From: Streptomyces sp. NBC_00440
GTDB lineage: Bacteria > Actinomycetota > Actinomycetes > Streptomycetales > Streptomycetaceae
Assembly: GCF_036014215.1 (NCBI RefSeq)
Contig: NZ_CP107921.1
Span: 7,003,501 to 7,067,500 of the forward strand
Direction of reading: 5' to 3'
Length of the DNA stretch: 64,000 nucleotides
Each line of letters starts with the position of its first letter. Position 1 is the first letter of the stretch. A model generated the notes under the pieces. It was given only the letters and a program-made list of their open reading frames with translations. It ran no database searches and had not been told where the DNA came from. Of this stretch, positions 8,495 to 17,444 are shown piece by piece. Made by a program: the position numbers and the translations under genes.

Positions 8495-9550
8495 TCAGAT
8501 CAGCGTCAGCTGGGTGGGCACCGCCGGAGAGGTCTCGGGCGGTGCCGGGATCCGGCGCGGCACACCGCGCTGGGCCGGGCCGATGCCGTACTCGGCGGCC
8601 AGCTCGTGCACCTGGCGGGTGATCCGGCGCTGGTACCACTTGGGGGCGTACGCTCCCGCCGCGTACAACCGCTCGTAGCGCCTGACCAGGTGCGGATGGT
8701 GCTCCGCGAGCCAGGACATGAACCACTCGCGCGCCCCGGGCCGCAGATGCAGGACGAGCGGGGTCACCGAGGTCGCCCCGGAGGCCGCGACCGCGCGGAC
8801 CGTGGCGCGCAGCTGGTCCGGGTGGTCGCCGAGGAACGGGATCACCGGTGCCATCAGCACCCCGCAGCCGATCCCGGCGTCGGTCAGGGTGCGTACGGCA
8901 TCGAGCCGGCGCAGCGGTGCAGGGGTGCCCGGCTCCACCGTGCGCCACAACTCCTCGTCCACGAAGCCGACCGAGACGGAGACACCGACATCGGTGACCC
9001 GCGCGGCCTGCTGGAGCAGCTCCAGATCGCGCAGGATCAGAGTGCCCTTGGTCAGGATGCTGAACGGGTTCGCGTAGTCGCGCAGGGCCGAGATGATGCC
9101 CGGCATCAACCCGTACCGTCCCTCCGCCCGCTGGTAACAGTCGACATTGGTGCCCATCGCGATGTGCGCGCCCTGCCACTGGCGGGAGGCGAGCTTGGAG
9201 CGCAGCAGCTCCGGCGCGTTGGTCTTCACGACGATCTGCGAGTCGAAGCCGAGACCGGTGTCGAGGTCCAGATAGCTGTGGGTCTTCCTCGCGAAACAGT
9301 AGACACAGGCGTGACTGCACCCCCGGTACGGATTGACCGTCCATTCGAACGGCATCCGGGAGGCGCCGGGCACCCGGTTCACGATCGAACGGGCCCGTAC
9401 CTCATGGAAGGTGATTCCGCGGAACTCCGGGGTGTCGACGGTGCGAGTCGTCACGGAGTCCGCCCCGAACAGCGCGGCGTTCCCACCGGTTCCGGCGTCC
9501 CCCGCGGTGGTGTCGTTCCCGGCTTTCCCGGTCAGCTGGTCCCAGCGCAT
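8495..9550 (-). CDS. Rv2578c-family radical SAM protein
   Basis: A 351-residue radical SAM enzyme with the cluster-binding CxxxCxxC in GCSHACVYCFAR (Cys78, Cys82, Cys85). The lead-in PFEWTVNPYRGC and the later VVKTNAPELL and VGVSVSVGF are typical of the Rv2578c/SplB-like branch, related to spore photoproduct lyase. The reaction is not established for this branch; a DNA-repair-like role is often suspected. The start was taken at the ATG 4 bases after AGGAGG; an upstream extension would read through a palindromic site (GAAC-N4-GTTC) that looks like an SOS box. The gene is divergent from the SRPBCC gene. Confidence 0.85.
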   Translation of the reverse strand: MRWDQLTGKAGNDTTAGDAGTGGNAALFGADSVTTRTVDTPEFRGITFHEVRARSIVNRVPGASRMPFEWTVNPYRGCSHACVYCFARKTHSYLDLDTGLGFDSQIVVKTNAPELLRSKLASRQWQGAHIAMGTNVDCYQRAEGRYGLMPGIISALRDYANPFSILTKGTLILRDLELLQQAARVTDVGVSVSVGFVDEELWRTVEPGTPAPLRRLDAVRTLTDAGIGCGVLMAPVIPFLGDHPDQLRATVRAVAASGATSVTPLVLHLRPGAREWFMSWLAEHHPHLVRRYERLYAAGAYAPKWYQRRITRQVHELAAEYGIGPAQRGVPRRIPAPPETSPAVPTQLTLI

Positions 9551-9582
9551 GGCGCCTCCTCGATAGCACGTACTGTCGAATA

Positions 9583-9594
9583 GAACACCTGTTC
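9583..9594. promoter_or_regulatory. SOS (LexA) box-like palindrome before the radical SAM gene
   Basis: GAACACCTGTTC is a perfect palindrome of the form GAAC-N4-GTTC, the core of Gram-positive LexA sites. It lies 32 bases before the radical SAM start codon. The flanks (A and C rather than C and G) are weaker than consensus. Confidence 0.5.
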
Positions 9595-9694
9595 CCATGA
9601 TTCATGCAACCCGGATTTCCGTGCCCGCACCCGAGGTGGTTGGCTCAGCACGGTTCATCACACCGACTGAAGTACGACAGCTGGAGGAACTGGT

Positions 9695-10150
9695 ATGGCG
9701 CAGGTAGAGGCCACCACGGAGCGGATCATCGAGGCGGACGCCGAGGCGGTGTTCGACGCGCTCGCCGACTACAGCGGTACCCGCGAGAAGCTCCTGCCGG
9801 GGCACTTCAGCGAGTACGAGGTCCGGGAGGGCGGCGACGGCGACGGCACGCTCGTCCACTGGAAGCTCCAGGCCACCAGCAAGCGCATCCGGGACTGCCT
9901 GCTCGACGTGACCGAGCCGACCGACGGACAGCTCGTCGAGAAGGACCGGAACTCCTCCATGGTGACCACCTGGACGGTCACCCCCGCCGGGGAGGGCAAG
10001 TCGAAGGCCGTCGTCTCCACCGTGTGGAACGGCGCCGGCGGCATCGGTGGCTTCTTCGAGAAGACCTTCGCCCCCAAGGGCCTCGGCCGCATCTACGACG
10101 AGCTGCTCGCGAAGCTCGACGCCGAAGTGGGCAAGCAGTCGGCCGCGTAA
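9695..10150 (+). CDS. SRPBCC-family (START/polyketide-cyclase fold) protein
   Basis: A 151-residue protein with the helix-grip pattern: N-terminal strand VEATTERIIEADAEAVFDALADYSG, central strands around TLVHWKLQATSKRIRDCLLDV, and the long C-terminal helix LGRIYDELLAKLDAEV. Proteins of this fold bind hydrophobic ligands in a deep cavity and may act as carriers or cyclases. No catalytic residues are recognisable. GGAGGAA lies before the ATG. It is single-gene and divergent from the radical SAM gene. Confidence 0.75.
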   Translation: MAQVEATTERIIEADAEAVFDALADYSGTREKLLPGHFSEYEVREGGDGDGTLVHWKLQATSKRIRDCLLDVTEPTDGQLVEKDRNSSMVTTWTVTPAGEGKSKAVVSTVWNGAGGIGGFFEKTFAPKGLGRIYDELLAKLDAEVGKQSAA

Positions 10151-10336
10151 CCCCTTCGGGCGGAAATGATGCTCACCGGTTCGAGTGGTTTTCTGTACGG
10201 CCCTGTTGTGCGCCGTAGGTGCTCCCACCGGCCCTGAAGCCCCCGGCGTGCGCCTCGCGCGCCAATCGTCGCGCTTGCACCCCTTGTCGCCGAATGCGAG
10301 AAAAGGGCGGCGCAGGCGCGACGAGGGGAGCGGTAC

Positions 10337-12742
10337 GTGGGTGGCATCACTCTGGTGAAGGACGGTCCGGACGGGCAGACCGATGTCCTGACGGAAGCGG
10401 CGGCCGTCCCGCCCCCACCACCCCCCGCACCGGGGGAGCAGCCCGAACTCGGTGCCGGCCGGGTGCGGATGGTCTTCTTCGGGCTGATGCTCACGCTGCT
10501 GCTCGCGGCCCTCGACCAGATGATCGTGGCGACCGCGCTGCCGAAGATCGTCGGTGAACTGCACGGCCTGGACAAGATGTCCTGGGCCGTCACGGCGTAT
10601 CTCCTCGCCTCCACGATCGGCCTGCCGGTCTACGGAAAGCTCGGCGACCTCTTCGGCCGCAAGAGCATCTTCATGTTCGCGATCATCGTCTTCGTGATCG
10701 GCTCCGCCCTGGCCGGCTGGTCCAGGACGATGAACGAACTGATCGCCTTCCGCGCCGTCCAGGGCATCGGGGGCGGCGGCCTCATGATCGGCGTGCAGGC
10801 GATCATCGGCGACATCGTGCCGCCGCGCCAGCGCGGCCGCTTCATGGGGCTGATCGGCGCGGTCTTCGGGCTCGCGTCCGTCGCAGGCCCGCTCATCGGC
10901 GGCTTCTTCACCGACCACGCCTCCTGGCGCTGGTGCTTCTACATCAACGTGCCGTTCGGGCTGGTCACTCTGGCCGTCATCGCGGTCGTGCTGAAGCTGC
11001 CGAAGCCAACTGCCAAGCCCCGCCTGGACATCCTGGGCGCGCTGCTGCTGGCCGTCGCTTCGACCTGTCTGGTGCTGCTGACGACGTGGGGCGGCAACGA
11101 GTACGCCTGGGGCTCGCACACCATCGTCGGGCTCGCCGCCGGTTGCGCCGTGGCGACCCTGCTCTTCCTGGCCGTTGAGCACCGGGCGCCCGAACCGATC
11201 ATCCCGCTGCGGCTGTTCCGCGACTCGATCTTCAATGTGACGGCGCTCGTCGGGGCCGTCGTGGGCGTCGCGCTCTTCGGCGCCGCCAGCTATCTGCCGA
11301 CCTTCCTGCAGATGGTCGACGGCGCCAGCGCCACCGAGTCAGGGCTCTTCATGCTGCCGATGATGGGCGGCGTCGTGATCGCCTCCATCGTCTCCGGGCA
11401 GCTGACCAGCCGCACCGGGCGGTACAAGATCTTCCCGGTGCTCGGCAGCGCGATCTCCGCCGTCGGGATGTGGCTGCTCTCCCGTCTGGAGACCGACACC
11501 CCCCAACTCACGTACAGCATCTGGATGGCCGTACTCGGCACCGGTATCGGCCTGATCATGTCGATCCTGGTGCTGGCCGTGCAGAACTCCGTGGACCCCC
11601 GCGACCTCGGCACCGCCACCAGCGCCAACAACTACTTCCGGCAGATCGGCGGCAGCGTCGGCGCGGCCGTCTTCGGCGCGCTCTTCGCCGGCCGCCTCAC
11701 CGACGCCCTCAAGGTCCGCATCCCGTCCGGAGCGCACCTCCCCGACCCCGAGTCGATCACCCCGCAGCTGGTCCACTCGCTGCCGCCCGCTCTGCGGGAC
11801 GGCTACATCCGGGCGTACGCCGACGCGATGCCCCGGATCTTCCTCTACCTGGTGCCGGTGCTCGTGCTCGGCCTGTTCATCGCCTTCTTCCTCAAGGAGA
11901 AACCGCTGGTGTCCCACAACGCCCCCGCAGCCGCACCGGATGCCACCGTGCCCGCGGCCCGCGCTCCGGAAGCCCCGTACGTCCCGGGCGTCCCCGTCTG
12001 CGGGACCGTCCAGCACTACGACGGATCAACGGTGCCGCGCGCGGCACTCACCCTCATCGACATCACCGGGCGCCAGATCGGGCGCGGTGCGAGCGGCGAG
12101 GACGGGCGGTACGCGCTGAGCGTGCCCGGATCCGGCTCGTACGTCCTCATCGCGGCGGCGGGCGGCCACCAGCCGCAGGCCGTCAGCGTCACCGTCGGTG
12201 AGCGCCCCGTCGATCTCGACGTGGTGCTCGGCGGCGCCGGACGGCTGGCCGGGACCGTGGTCACCGCGGACGGCACGCCGGTGCGCGACGCGGCCGTGAC
12301 GCTCACCGACGTACGCGGCGAAGTCGTCGCGTCCACCCGCAGCGGGCGGGAAGGCGGCTATGTCATCAACGAGTTGGTGGCCGGTGAGTACACCCTGGCC
12401 GGAAGCGCCCCCGCGTTCCGCCCGGCCGCGATGCCGGTGACCGTGCAGGCCGCACGCGAGACCCGGCAGGACGTCGAACTCGCGGGCGGCGCCGTGCTGC
12501 GCGGCACCGTGCGGGCAGGCGGCGGACGGCCGGTCGAGGACGCGCGGGTGACGCTGCTCGACGCGGCGGGGAACGTGGTGGACACCCTCACCACGGGCCC
12601 CGACGGCACCTTCCGCTTCGTGGATCTCTCGTCCGGCGAGTACACGGTGATCGCGGCCGGCTACCCGCCGGTGGCGACGGTGCTCCAGGTCGCGGGCGGC
12701 GGGCGCACCGAGCGCGATCTCCAGCTCGGGCACGAGGACTGA
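10337..12742 (+). CDS. MFS drug-efflux transporter (EmrB/QacA, 14 TM) fused to C-terminal beta-sandwich repeats
   Basis: An 801-residue fusion. Residues about 45-530 form a 14-helix DHA2-type proton antiporter: motif [11 protein letters not shown], motif C-like [12 protein letters not shown] and [13 protein letters not shown] in helix 1. After helix 14 and a Pro/Ala linker (about 540-555), roughly 245 residues form three carboxypeptidase-regulatory/CnaB-like repeats ([46 protein letters not shown]), each ending in a SGxY or AGEY turn. Ordinary family members are about 450-550 residues. The even number of helices puts the repeats on the cytosolic side. The GTG start follows GAGGGGAG. Substrate unknown. 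Confidence 0.82.
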   Translation: MGGITLVKDGPDGQTDVLTEAAAVPPPPPPAPGEQPELGAGRVRMVFFGLMLTLLLAALDQMIVATALPKIVGELHGLDKMSWAVTAYLLASTIGLPVYGKLGDLFGRKSIFMFAIIVFVIGSALAGWSRTMNELIAFRAVQGIGGGGLMIGVQAIIGDIVPPRQRGRFMGLIGAVFGLASVAGPLIGGFFTDHASWRWCFYINVPFGLVTLAVIAVVLKLPKPTAKPRLDILGALLLAVASTCLVLLTTWGGNEYAWGSHTIVGLAAGCAVATLLFLAVEHRAPEPIIPLRLFRDSIFNVTALVGAVVGVALFGAASYLPTFLQMVDGASATESGLFMLPMMGGVVIASIVSGQLTSRTGRYKIFPVLGSAISAVGMWLLSRLETDTPQLTYSIWMAVLGTGIGLIMSILVLAVQNSVDPRDLGTATSANNYFRQIGGSVGAAVFGALFAGRLTDALKVRIPSGAHLPDPESITPQLVHSLPPALRDGYIRAYADAMPRIFLYLVPVLVLGLFIAFFLKEKPLVSHNAPAAAPDATVPAARAPEAPYVPGVPVCGTVQHYDGSTVPRAALTLIDITGRQIGRGASGEDGRYALSVPGSGSYVLIAAAGGHQPQAVSVTVGERPVDLDVVLGGAGRLAGTVVTADGTPVRDAAVTLTDVRGEVVASTRSGREGGYVINELVAGEYTLAGSAPAFRPAAMPVTVQAARETRQDVELAGGAVLRGTVRAGGGRPVEDARVTLLDAAGNVVDTLTTGPDGTFRFVDLSSGEYTVIAAGYPPVATVLQVAGGGRTERDLQLGHED

Positions 12743-12816
12743 CCCCCGAGGGCCGGCCCCCGAGGACCGGCCGATGAGGACCGGTCTGTGAGAACCGGCT
12801 GGTGAGAACCGGCCCA
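12743..12816. repeat. Degenerate tandem repeats after the transporter gene
   Basis: From the transporter stop codon onward the sequence repeats a 14- to 15-base unit with the core TGAGAACCGG or TGAGGACCGG four times in varying form. A hairpin follows directly. No coding content is seen. Confidence 0.65.
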
Positions 12817-12862
12817 CGACGGGTGCACCGGGCCCGGCGTGCGCCGGGCGCACCACCCGTCG
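12817..12862 (+). terminator. Hairpin terminator after the transporter gene
   Basis: Outer arms CGACGGGTG/CACCCGTCG pair perfectly over 9 bp; the inside is GC-rich and can pair further (CCGGGC/GCCCGG type). It lies between the transporter and the SpoIIE phosphatase gene. Confidence 0.6.
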
Positions 12863-12960
12863 GGGCCGATTCCGCCGATGGCCCCCGGGCGCCGGACGCG
12901 GGGCCGTACGGTGGACTCACGTGCCGCAGAGCGTTGCGGCCGGGAAGGAGCCTTCCAGCC

Positions 12961-15405
12961 ATGGATGTTGGTGTACCGCGGCCGAGGCCGGAGCGGCCGC
13001 GCGGCGCCGCGGCGGGCCGTGTGCCGCTCGCCGTGGTGGTCGTCGATACCGAAGGGCTGGTCTCGCACTGGTCGACGGGCGCCCGCAGGCTCTTCGGCGT
13101 GCCGCGCGAGGAGGCGGTCGGCTGCGCCGCAGGGGAACTCCTGCCGGTCTCCGGGGCGTTGCGCCAGGAGGGAGAGCCCGGCCCGGACGGGACGTACACC
13201 GACCTCGGCCCCGAACTCGACAGCTCGGTCAGCGGGATCATCGCCTACCCGTCAGCGGGCCGGGCCCGGCTCGACGAGCCGGTGCGCGGCCGTATCGATG
13301 TGCTCTGGTGGGCGTATCCGCTGGTCGGCCCCGGCCCGGAACGGCTGCTCGTCCTCGCGGCCGACGCCGCCCAGCTGACGGACGGCGACGAGGACGGCAC
13401 CCCCGGGACCATAGCCCCCGGATTCGCGCTCCACACCGACTTCCCCGGCTACCGGGAGCTGGCCGGACGGCTCCCCGAGATCCTGCCGAACATGAGCGTC
13501 CAGGAGGCCACCGGGATCGTTGCCCAGGTCCTCGAACTGGGCTATCCGGTACTGGAGTTCAGCCGTCGCGACCAGGTCCCCGTCACCCCGGACTGGGGTG
13601 TGCCGCGGCACACCTCGCGCGGACTGCCCGGTGATGAGCCCCGGGGGACGGGCGACGGCCCCCGCGCGGCCCGCACAGCGCCCCGTCCCGAACTCGACCT
13701 GGAGTACGCCGCCGTCCGCGAACGGCTGGAGTTCCTCAACGAGGCCAGCGGGCGGATCGGCACCTCCCTCGACCTGGAACGCACCATCCGCGAGGTGACC
13801 AGTGCCGCCGTACCCCGCTTCACCGACTTCGCGGGCACCCATCTGCGCGCCGCGGTGCTCGCGGGCGAAGGCTTCCCCGACGGCCCGCCCGATGTCACCA
13901 CCGTCTGGCACCGGGTGTGGGTCGAGCACAACGACGAACCGGGCCGGTGGGACGACACCGTGCCGGTGGGCGAGGCCATCGCGTTCCCCGAGCACACACC
14001 GTTCTTCCAGTGCATGGTCACCGGCGAGCCCGTCCTCGTCCGGCATGTGGACGAGGAGCTGAGCAACCGGATCTCCGGCGAGTTCGAGAAGCGCGACCTG
14101 AGGCCGCTGATCACCCACAGGTCGCTGCTGATCGTGCCGTTGAAGGCCCGCGACGTGGTGCTCGGCTTCATGGTGCTGATGCGGCGGCCGGGGCGTGAGC
14201 CCTTCGACGACATGGACCGCACCACGGGCGCCGAACTCGCCGCCCGTGCCGGCCTCGTACTCGACAACGCCCGTATGTACACCTACCAGGAGAATGTCGC
14301 CGAGACGCTCCAGGACAGCATGCTGCCCACGGTCGAACCGCGGATGGCCGGCTGCGACATCGCCACCCGCTACCTGCCGGGCGCCCGGCTCGGCAGGGTC
14401 GGCGGCGACTGGTTCGACTCGGTGAAGCTGCCCGGCTCCCGGACCGCGCTCGTCGTCGGTGACGTCATGGGACACGGGCTCAACTCGGCCGCGATGATGG
14501 GCCAGTTGCGCACCGCCGTCCTGACCATGGCCACCATGGAGATGCCACCCGCCCAGCTGCTGCGCAACCTCGACGACCTGGCGCAGCGGCTCGGCGAGCA
14601 GTATCTGGCGACCTGTCTGTATGCCGTCTACGACCCGATCCGCTCCGAACTCCAGATCGCCAACGCCGGACACATCCCGCCGGTCCTGGTCCGCGCCGCC
14701 GACGGCCGGGCCGAACTGCTCGATCTGCCGACCGGCGCGCCCATCGGTGTCGGAGGTGTCGCCTTCGAGACCGCGACCGTACGGGTGAGCCCCGGCGACC
14801 GGCTGATCCTCTGCACCGACGGTCTGGTGGAGGTACGCGGCCAGGACATCGGGGCCGGTCTCGCCGCGCTCTGCGCGTCCGCCGCGCACCCCGCCGCGTC
14901 CATGGACGACGCCTGCGACACGATCATCCGCGCGCTGAACCCGAGCGGCGGCCGCAAGGACGACGTGGCCCTGCTGATGGCCAGGGTGAACGGGATCCCC
15001 GCCGACGACGTCGCGGAGTGGCGGCTCGCCCTCGATCCCCGCGAAGTGGCGCGGGCCCGGCGGCTGGTGCGCGGGCAACTGCTCGACTGGGGGCTGCCGG
15101 ACGCGGTGGAGCCGGCCGAGCTGATGGTCAGCGAACTCGTCACCAATGCCGTCCGGCACGGCCGTACCCACGAGGTCGGGCTGCGGCTGGTCAGGACGGC
15201 CGCGCTGCTCTGCGAGGTCAGCGACGACGAACCGGCGCCCGCCGCGCTGCTCGGCCCGTCGGCCGACGACGAGTCGGGCCGCGGTCTGCTGGTGGTGAGC
15301 GGTCTCGCCCGCGAGTGGGGCACCAGCGCCACCGCGCACGGCAAGACCGTCTGGTTCGAACAGGCGCTGACCCGGGCGCCCCGCCGCGGAGCGCACACCA
15401 GGTGA
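12961..15405 (+). CDS. PAS-GAF-SpoIIE (PP2C) phosphatase with C-terminal HATPase_c anti-sigma-like domain
   Basis: An 814-residue multidomain signalling protein. In order: PAS-like domain (about 15-70, LAVVVVDTEGLVSHWSTGARRLF), a GAF domain (about 255-435), a SpoIIE/PP2C phosphatase (about 450-670) with the metal-binding motifs GGDWFD, GDVMGHG, CTDGLVE and KDDVALL, and a GHKL kinase domain of the RsbW type (about 680-810, ELVTNAVRHGRTHEVGLRL and GRGLLVVSGLA). Such proteins switch anti-sigma factor antagonists by dephosphorylation, and the attached RsbW-like domain may act on the same partner. The ATG has GAAGGAG upstream. No anti-sigma antagonist is adjacent, so the partner is elsewhere. Confidence 0.88.
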   Translation: MDVGVPRPRPERPRGAAAGRVPLAVVVVDTEGLVSHWSTGARRLFGVPREEAVGCAAGELLPVSGALRQEGEPGPDGTYTDLGPELDSSVSGIIAYPSAGRARLDEPVRGRIDVLWWAYPLVGPGPERLLVLAADAAQLTDGDEDGTPGTIAPGFALHTDFPGYRELAGRLPEILPNMSVQEATGIVAQVLELGYPVLEFSRRDQVPVTPDWGVPRHTSRGLPGDEPRGTGDGPRAARTAPRPELDLEYAAVRERLEFLNEASGRIGTSLDLERTIREVTSAAVPRFTDFAGTHLRAAVLAGEGFPDGPPDVTTVWHRVWVEHNDEPGRWDDTVPVGEAIAFPEHTPFFQCMVTGEPVLVRHVDEELSNRISGEFEKRDLRPLITHRSLLIVPLKARDVVLGFMVLMRRPGREPFDDMDRTTGAELAARAGLVLDNARMYTYQENVAETLQDSMLPTVEPRMAGCDIATRYLPGARLGRVGGDWFDSVKLPGSRTALVVGDVMGHGLNSAAMMGQLRTAVLTMATMEMPPAQLLRNLDDLAQRLGEQYLATCLYAVYDPIRSELQIANAGHIPPVLVRAADGRAELLDLPTGAPIGVGGVAFETATVRVSPGDRLILCTDGLVEVRGQDIGAGLAALCASAAHPAASMDDACDTIIRALNPSGGRKDDVALLMARVNGIPADDVAEWRLALDPREVARARRLVRGQLLDWGLPDAVEPAELMVSELVTNAVRHGRTHEVGLRLVRTAALLCEVSDDEPAPAALLGPSADDESGRGLLVVSGLAREWGTSATAHGKTVWFEQALTRAPRRGAHTR

Positions 15406-15515
15406 GAGCGGTGCCGGCAGGCAACTGAGTCCGTCCGTGCTCTTGCACGCACCCACCAGGGAACGGTAGTCGTTCTCCAGCAGTGCACAAGGGCGCAATG
15501 GACTTGGGAGTACGT

Positions 15516-16238
15516 ATGAACGTGTCGCCGCGGTACCGGGAGTCGTGGGAAGGGTTCTGGTCGGCCACATCGGACACCCAGGGCGAGGCGATCTGGGACT
15601 CGGACCCGTCGCTCACCTCCGTACCGCACAGCGAACTGCTGCTGCCGTACGCCGACCCCGCACTGCCGATCGTGGACCTCGGCTGCGGAAACGGCACCCA
15701 GACCCGCTATCTGTCCACCGTCTTCGCCCGCGCGCTGGGCGTGGACCTCTCGCACGCCGCGATCGGGCACGCGCGCCGCGCGGACAGCGCGGGTGCGGCC
15801 GAGTTCGAGCAGCTCGACCTGGCCGACACGGACGCGGTCCGGGCCCTGGGCCGGCGGATCGGGGACACCAACGTCTATATGCGTGCGGTCATCCACCAGA
15901 GCGAACCCGATGCGCGCCCGGCCGTCGCCGCGGCCGTCGCGGCGCTGCTGGGCGAGCGGGGGCGGGCCTTCGTCGTGGAGCTGACACCCGATTCGAAGGA
16001 GGTGCTCCGGAAGGCGACGGAAGGTCCCGGTGGGCCGCCGGTGAAGCTGCGCAGGGTCATCGAACACGGCCTCAAGCCGGCCGACGCCTCCGAGGAGGAG
16101 GTGCCCGAGCTGCTCATCGGCGCGGGGATGACGGTACTGGCGAGCGGTGACACGGCACTGGCCCAGACCGAACACATGGCGGACGGCACCCGTATCGAGC
16201 TGCCGGCGCGCTGGTTCGTACTCGCCGCGGCTTCCTGA
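15516..16238 (+). CDS. Class I SAM-dependent methyltransferase
   Basis: A 240-residue Rossmann methyltransferase with motif I VDLGCGNGTQTRYL (about residue 50), an acidic motif II (LGVDLSHAAIG), a YMRAVIHQSE segment in place of motif IV, and a C-terminal aromatic stretch. The substrate is unknown. The ATG at 15516 was chosen because GGGAG sits 5 bases upstream; in-frame ATGs at 15498 and an earlier one at 15483 are alternatives. It lies 110 bp after the SpoIIE phosphatase and is convergent with the MASE1 gene. Confidence 0.75.
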   Translation: MNVSPRYRESWEGFWSATSDTQGEAIWDSDPSLTSVPHSELLLPYADPALPIVDLGCGNGTQTRYLSTVFARALGVDLSHAAIGHARRADSAGAAEFEQLDLADTDAVRALGRRIGDTNVYMRAVIHQSEPDARPAVAAAVAALLGERGRAFVVELTPDSKEVLRKATEGPGGPPVKLRRVIEHGLKPADASEEEVPELLIGAGMTVLASGDTALAQTEHMADGTRIELPARWFVLAAAS

Positions 16239-16293
16239 GCCGTCGCGGCGCGTGGGGGCGGTTGGCCCCGGGCGGGGCGGCCGGGCGGGTGGG

Positions 16294-17286
16294 TCAGCCC
16301 GGCTCGTCATCGGCGGAAGGCAGGATGTCCACCTGCCCGGGGGCGAGCTGCTCGACCAGGTCGGCCAGTTCGAGGCAGGCCAGCTCGATCTTGCTGCGGA
16401 TGTTCTGCTGCTCGGTGACGATGGCGGCCAGCAGCAGGGCGGTCAGCGCCACCGAGCCGTTGAACACCGCGACATTGGCTGTCGCCTCGAACAGGGTCCG
16501 GTGGCGGAAGGGGCCGTTGTACTCGGTCGCCGCGAGCACGGCGAAGACCGAGACCAGGCACGCGCAGGGTGCGCTGCCCGGCAGCTGGAAGCGGAGCGCC
16601 GCCCAGATGAGCAGGGGGAAGACGAGGAAGAGGAGGGGGAGCGAGTTCCGCGTGGCCAGCAGGGTGACCACGACCGCGGCGACGGCCAGCGCGGTCGCCT
16701 CCGGCCATCTGTCGCCGGCCCGGGGGAGCCTGGCCCTGCGCAGCACCAGCAGCACCGGGGTGGCCACGAGTACCCCCATCACGTCACCGGTCCACCACGC
16801 CGACCACACCGGCCAGAAGTCCCGCAGGGGGAGCTTGCCGGTCACCGCCAGCGTGGCGCAGCCGGTCGAGGCACTGACCAGCATCGCCACCATGGCGCCC
16901 AGGAAGACCAGGGCCGCGCCGTCCCGGAGCCGGTCGAGCTCCGGGCGGAAGCCCACCCTGCGCAGCAGCAGGAACGCGCAGACGGGAGCCAGGGTGTTGC
17001 CCGCCGCGATGGTGACACCGGGCTGGGTGAGGGTCCCGCTGATCGTGGAGATGGAGAGCAGCGCGCCGGCGGCGATGCCGGGCCAGACGCGCAGCCCCAG
17101 ATAGAGCAGGGCGCTGAGCGCGACACCGGTGGGCAGCCAGAGCGGTGTGATCACAGCTCCGTCGACGACCACCTCCCTGAGGAGGCCGAGACGCGCTGCT
17201 CCGTAGTAGGCGGCTGCCACCAGCACCATCTGCAGGACGACCATTGTCGGGCGCCGGGTGTCTGGCGCGAACAGAGCAGTCGCCAT
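16294..17286 (-). CDS. MASE1-domain integral membrane protein without output domain
   Basis: A 330-residue membrane protein that is nearly all MASE1 sensor domain: TPLWLPTGVALSALLYLG and the SAWWTGDVMGVLVATPVLLV segment are signature MASE1 stretches, with about eight hydrophobic helices. In most MASE1 proteins a kinase, GGDEF or phosphatase domain follows; here only a short helix (QNIRSKIELACLELADLVEQL) and an acidic tail follow. It may act through a separate partner; the SpoIIE phosphatase 0.9 kb away is a candidate but unproven. The start has GGGGGAGAAG some 12-20 bases upstream, a loose ribosome-binding site. Confidence 0.75.
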   Translation of the reverse strand: MATALFAPDTRRPTMVVLQMVLVAAAYYGAARLGLLREVVVDGAVITPLWLPTGVALSALLYLGLRVWPGIAAGALLSISTISGTLTQPGVTIAAGNTLAPVCAFLLLRRVGFRPELDRLRDGAALVFLGAMVAMLVSASTGCATLAVTGKLPLRDFWPVWSAWWTGDVMGVLVATPVLLVLRRARLPRAGDRWPEATALAVAAVVVTLLATRNSLPLLFLVFPLLIWAALRFQLPGSAPCACLVSVFAVLAATEYNGPFRHRTLFEATANVAVFNGSVALTALLLAAIVTEQQNIRSKIELACLELADLVEQLAPGQVDILPSADDEPG

Positions 17287-17444
17287 CAGTGCGCCCCGGG
17301 GGAGAAGAGTCGATTTGATCCGGTATTCCCCATGGAGGGCCGGGGGCGTGCCGAATCCTGGAAAGTTAGCTGATCCAGAGCAACCGGCCCTTCAGCGGAG
17401 CAGACCTCCGGTCCGCCGGGGCGGACGAGTGACGTCGGGCCTCC

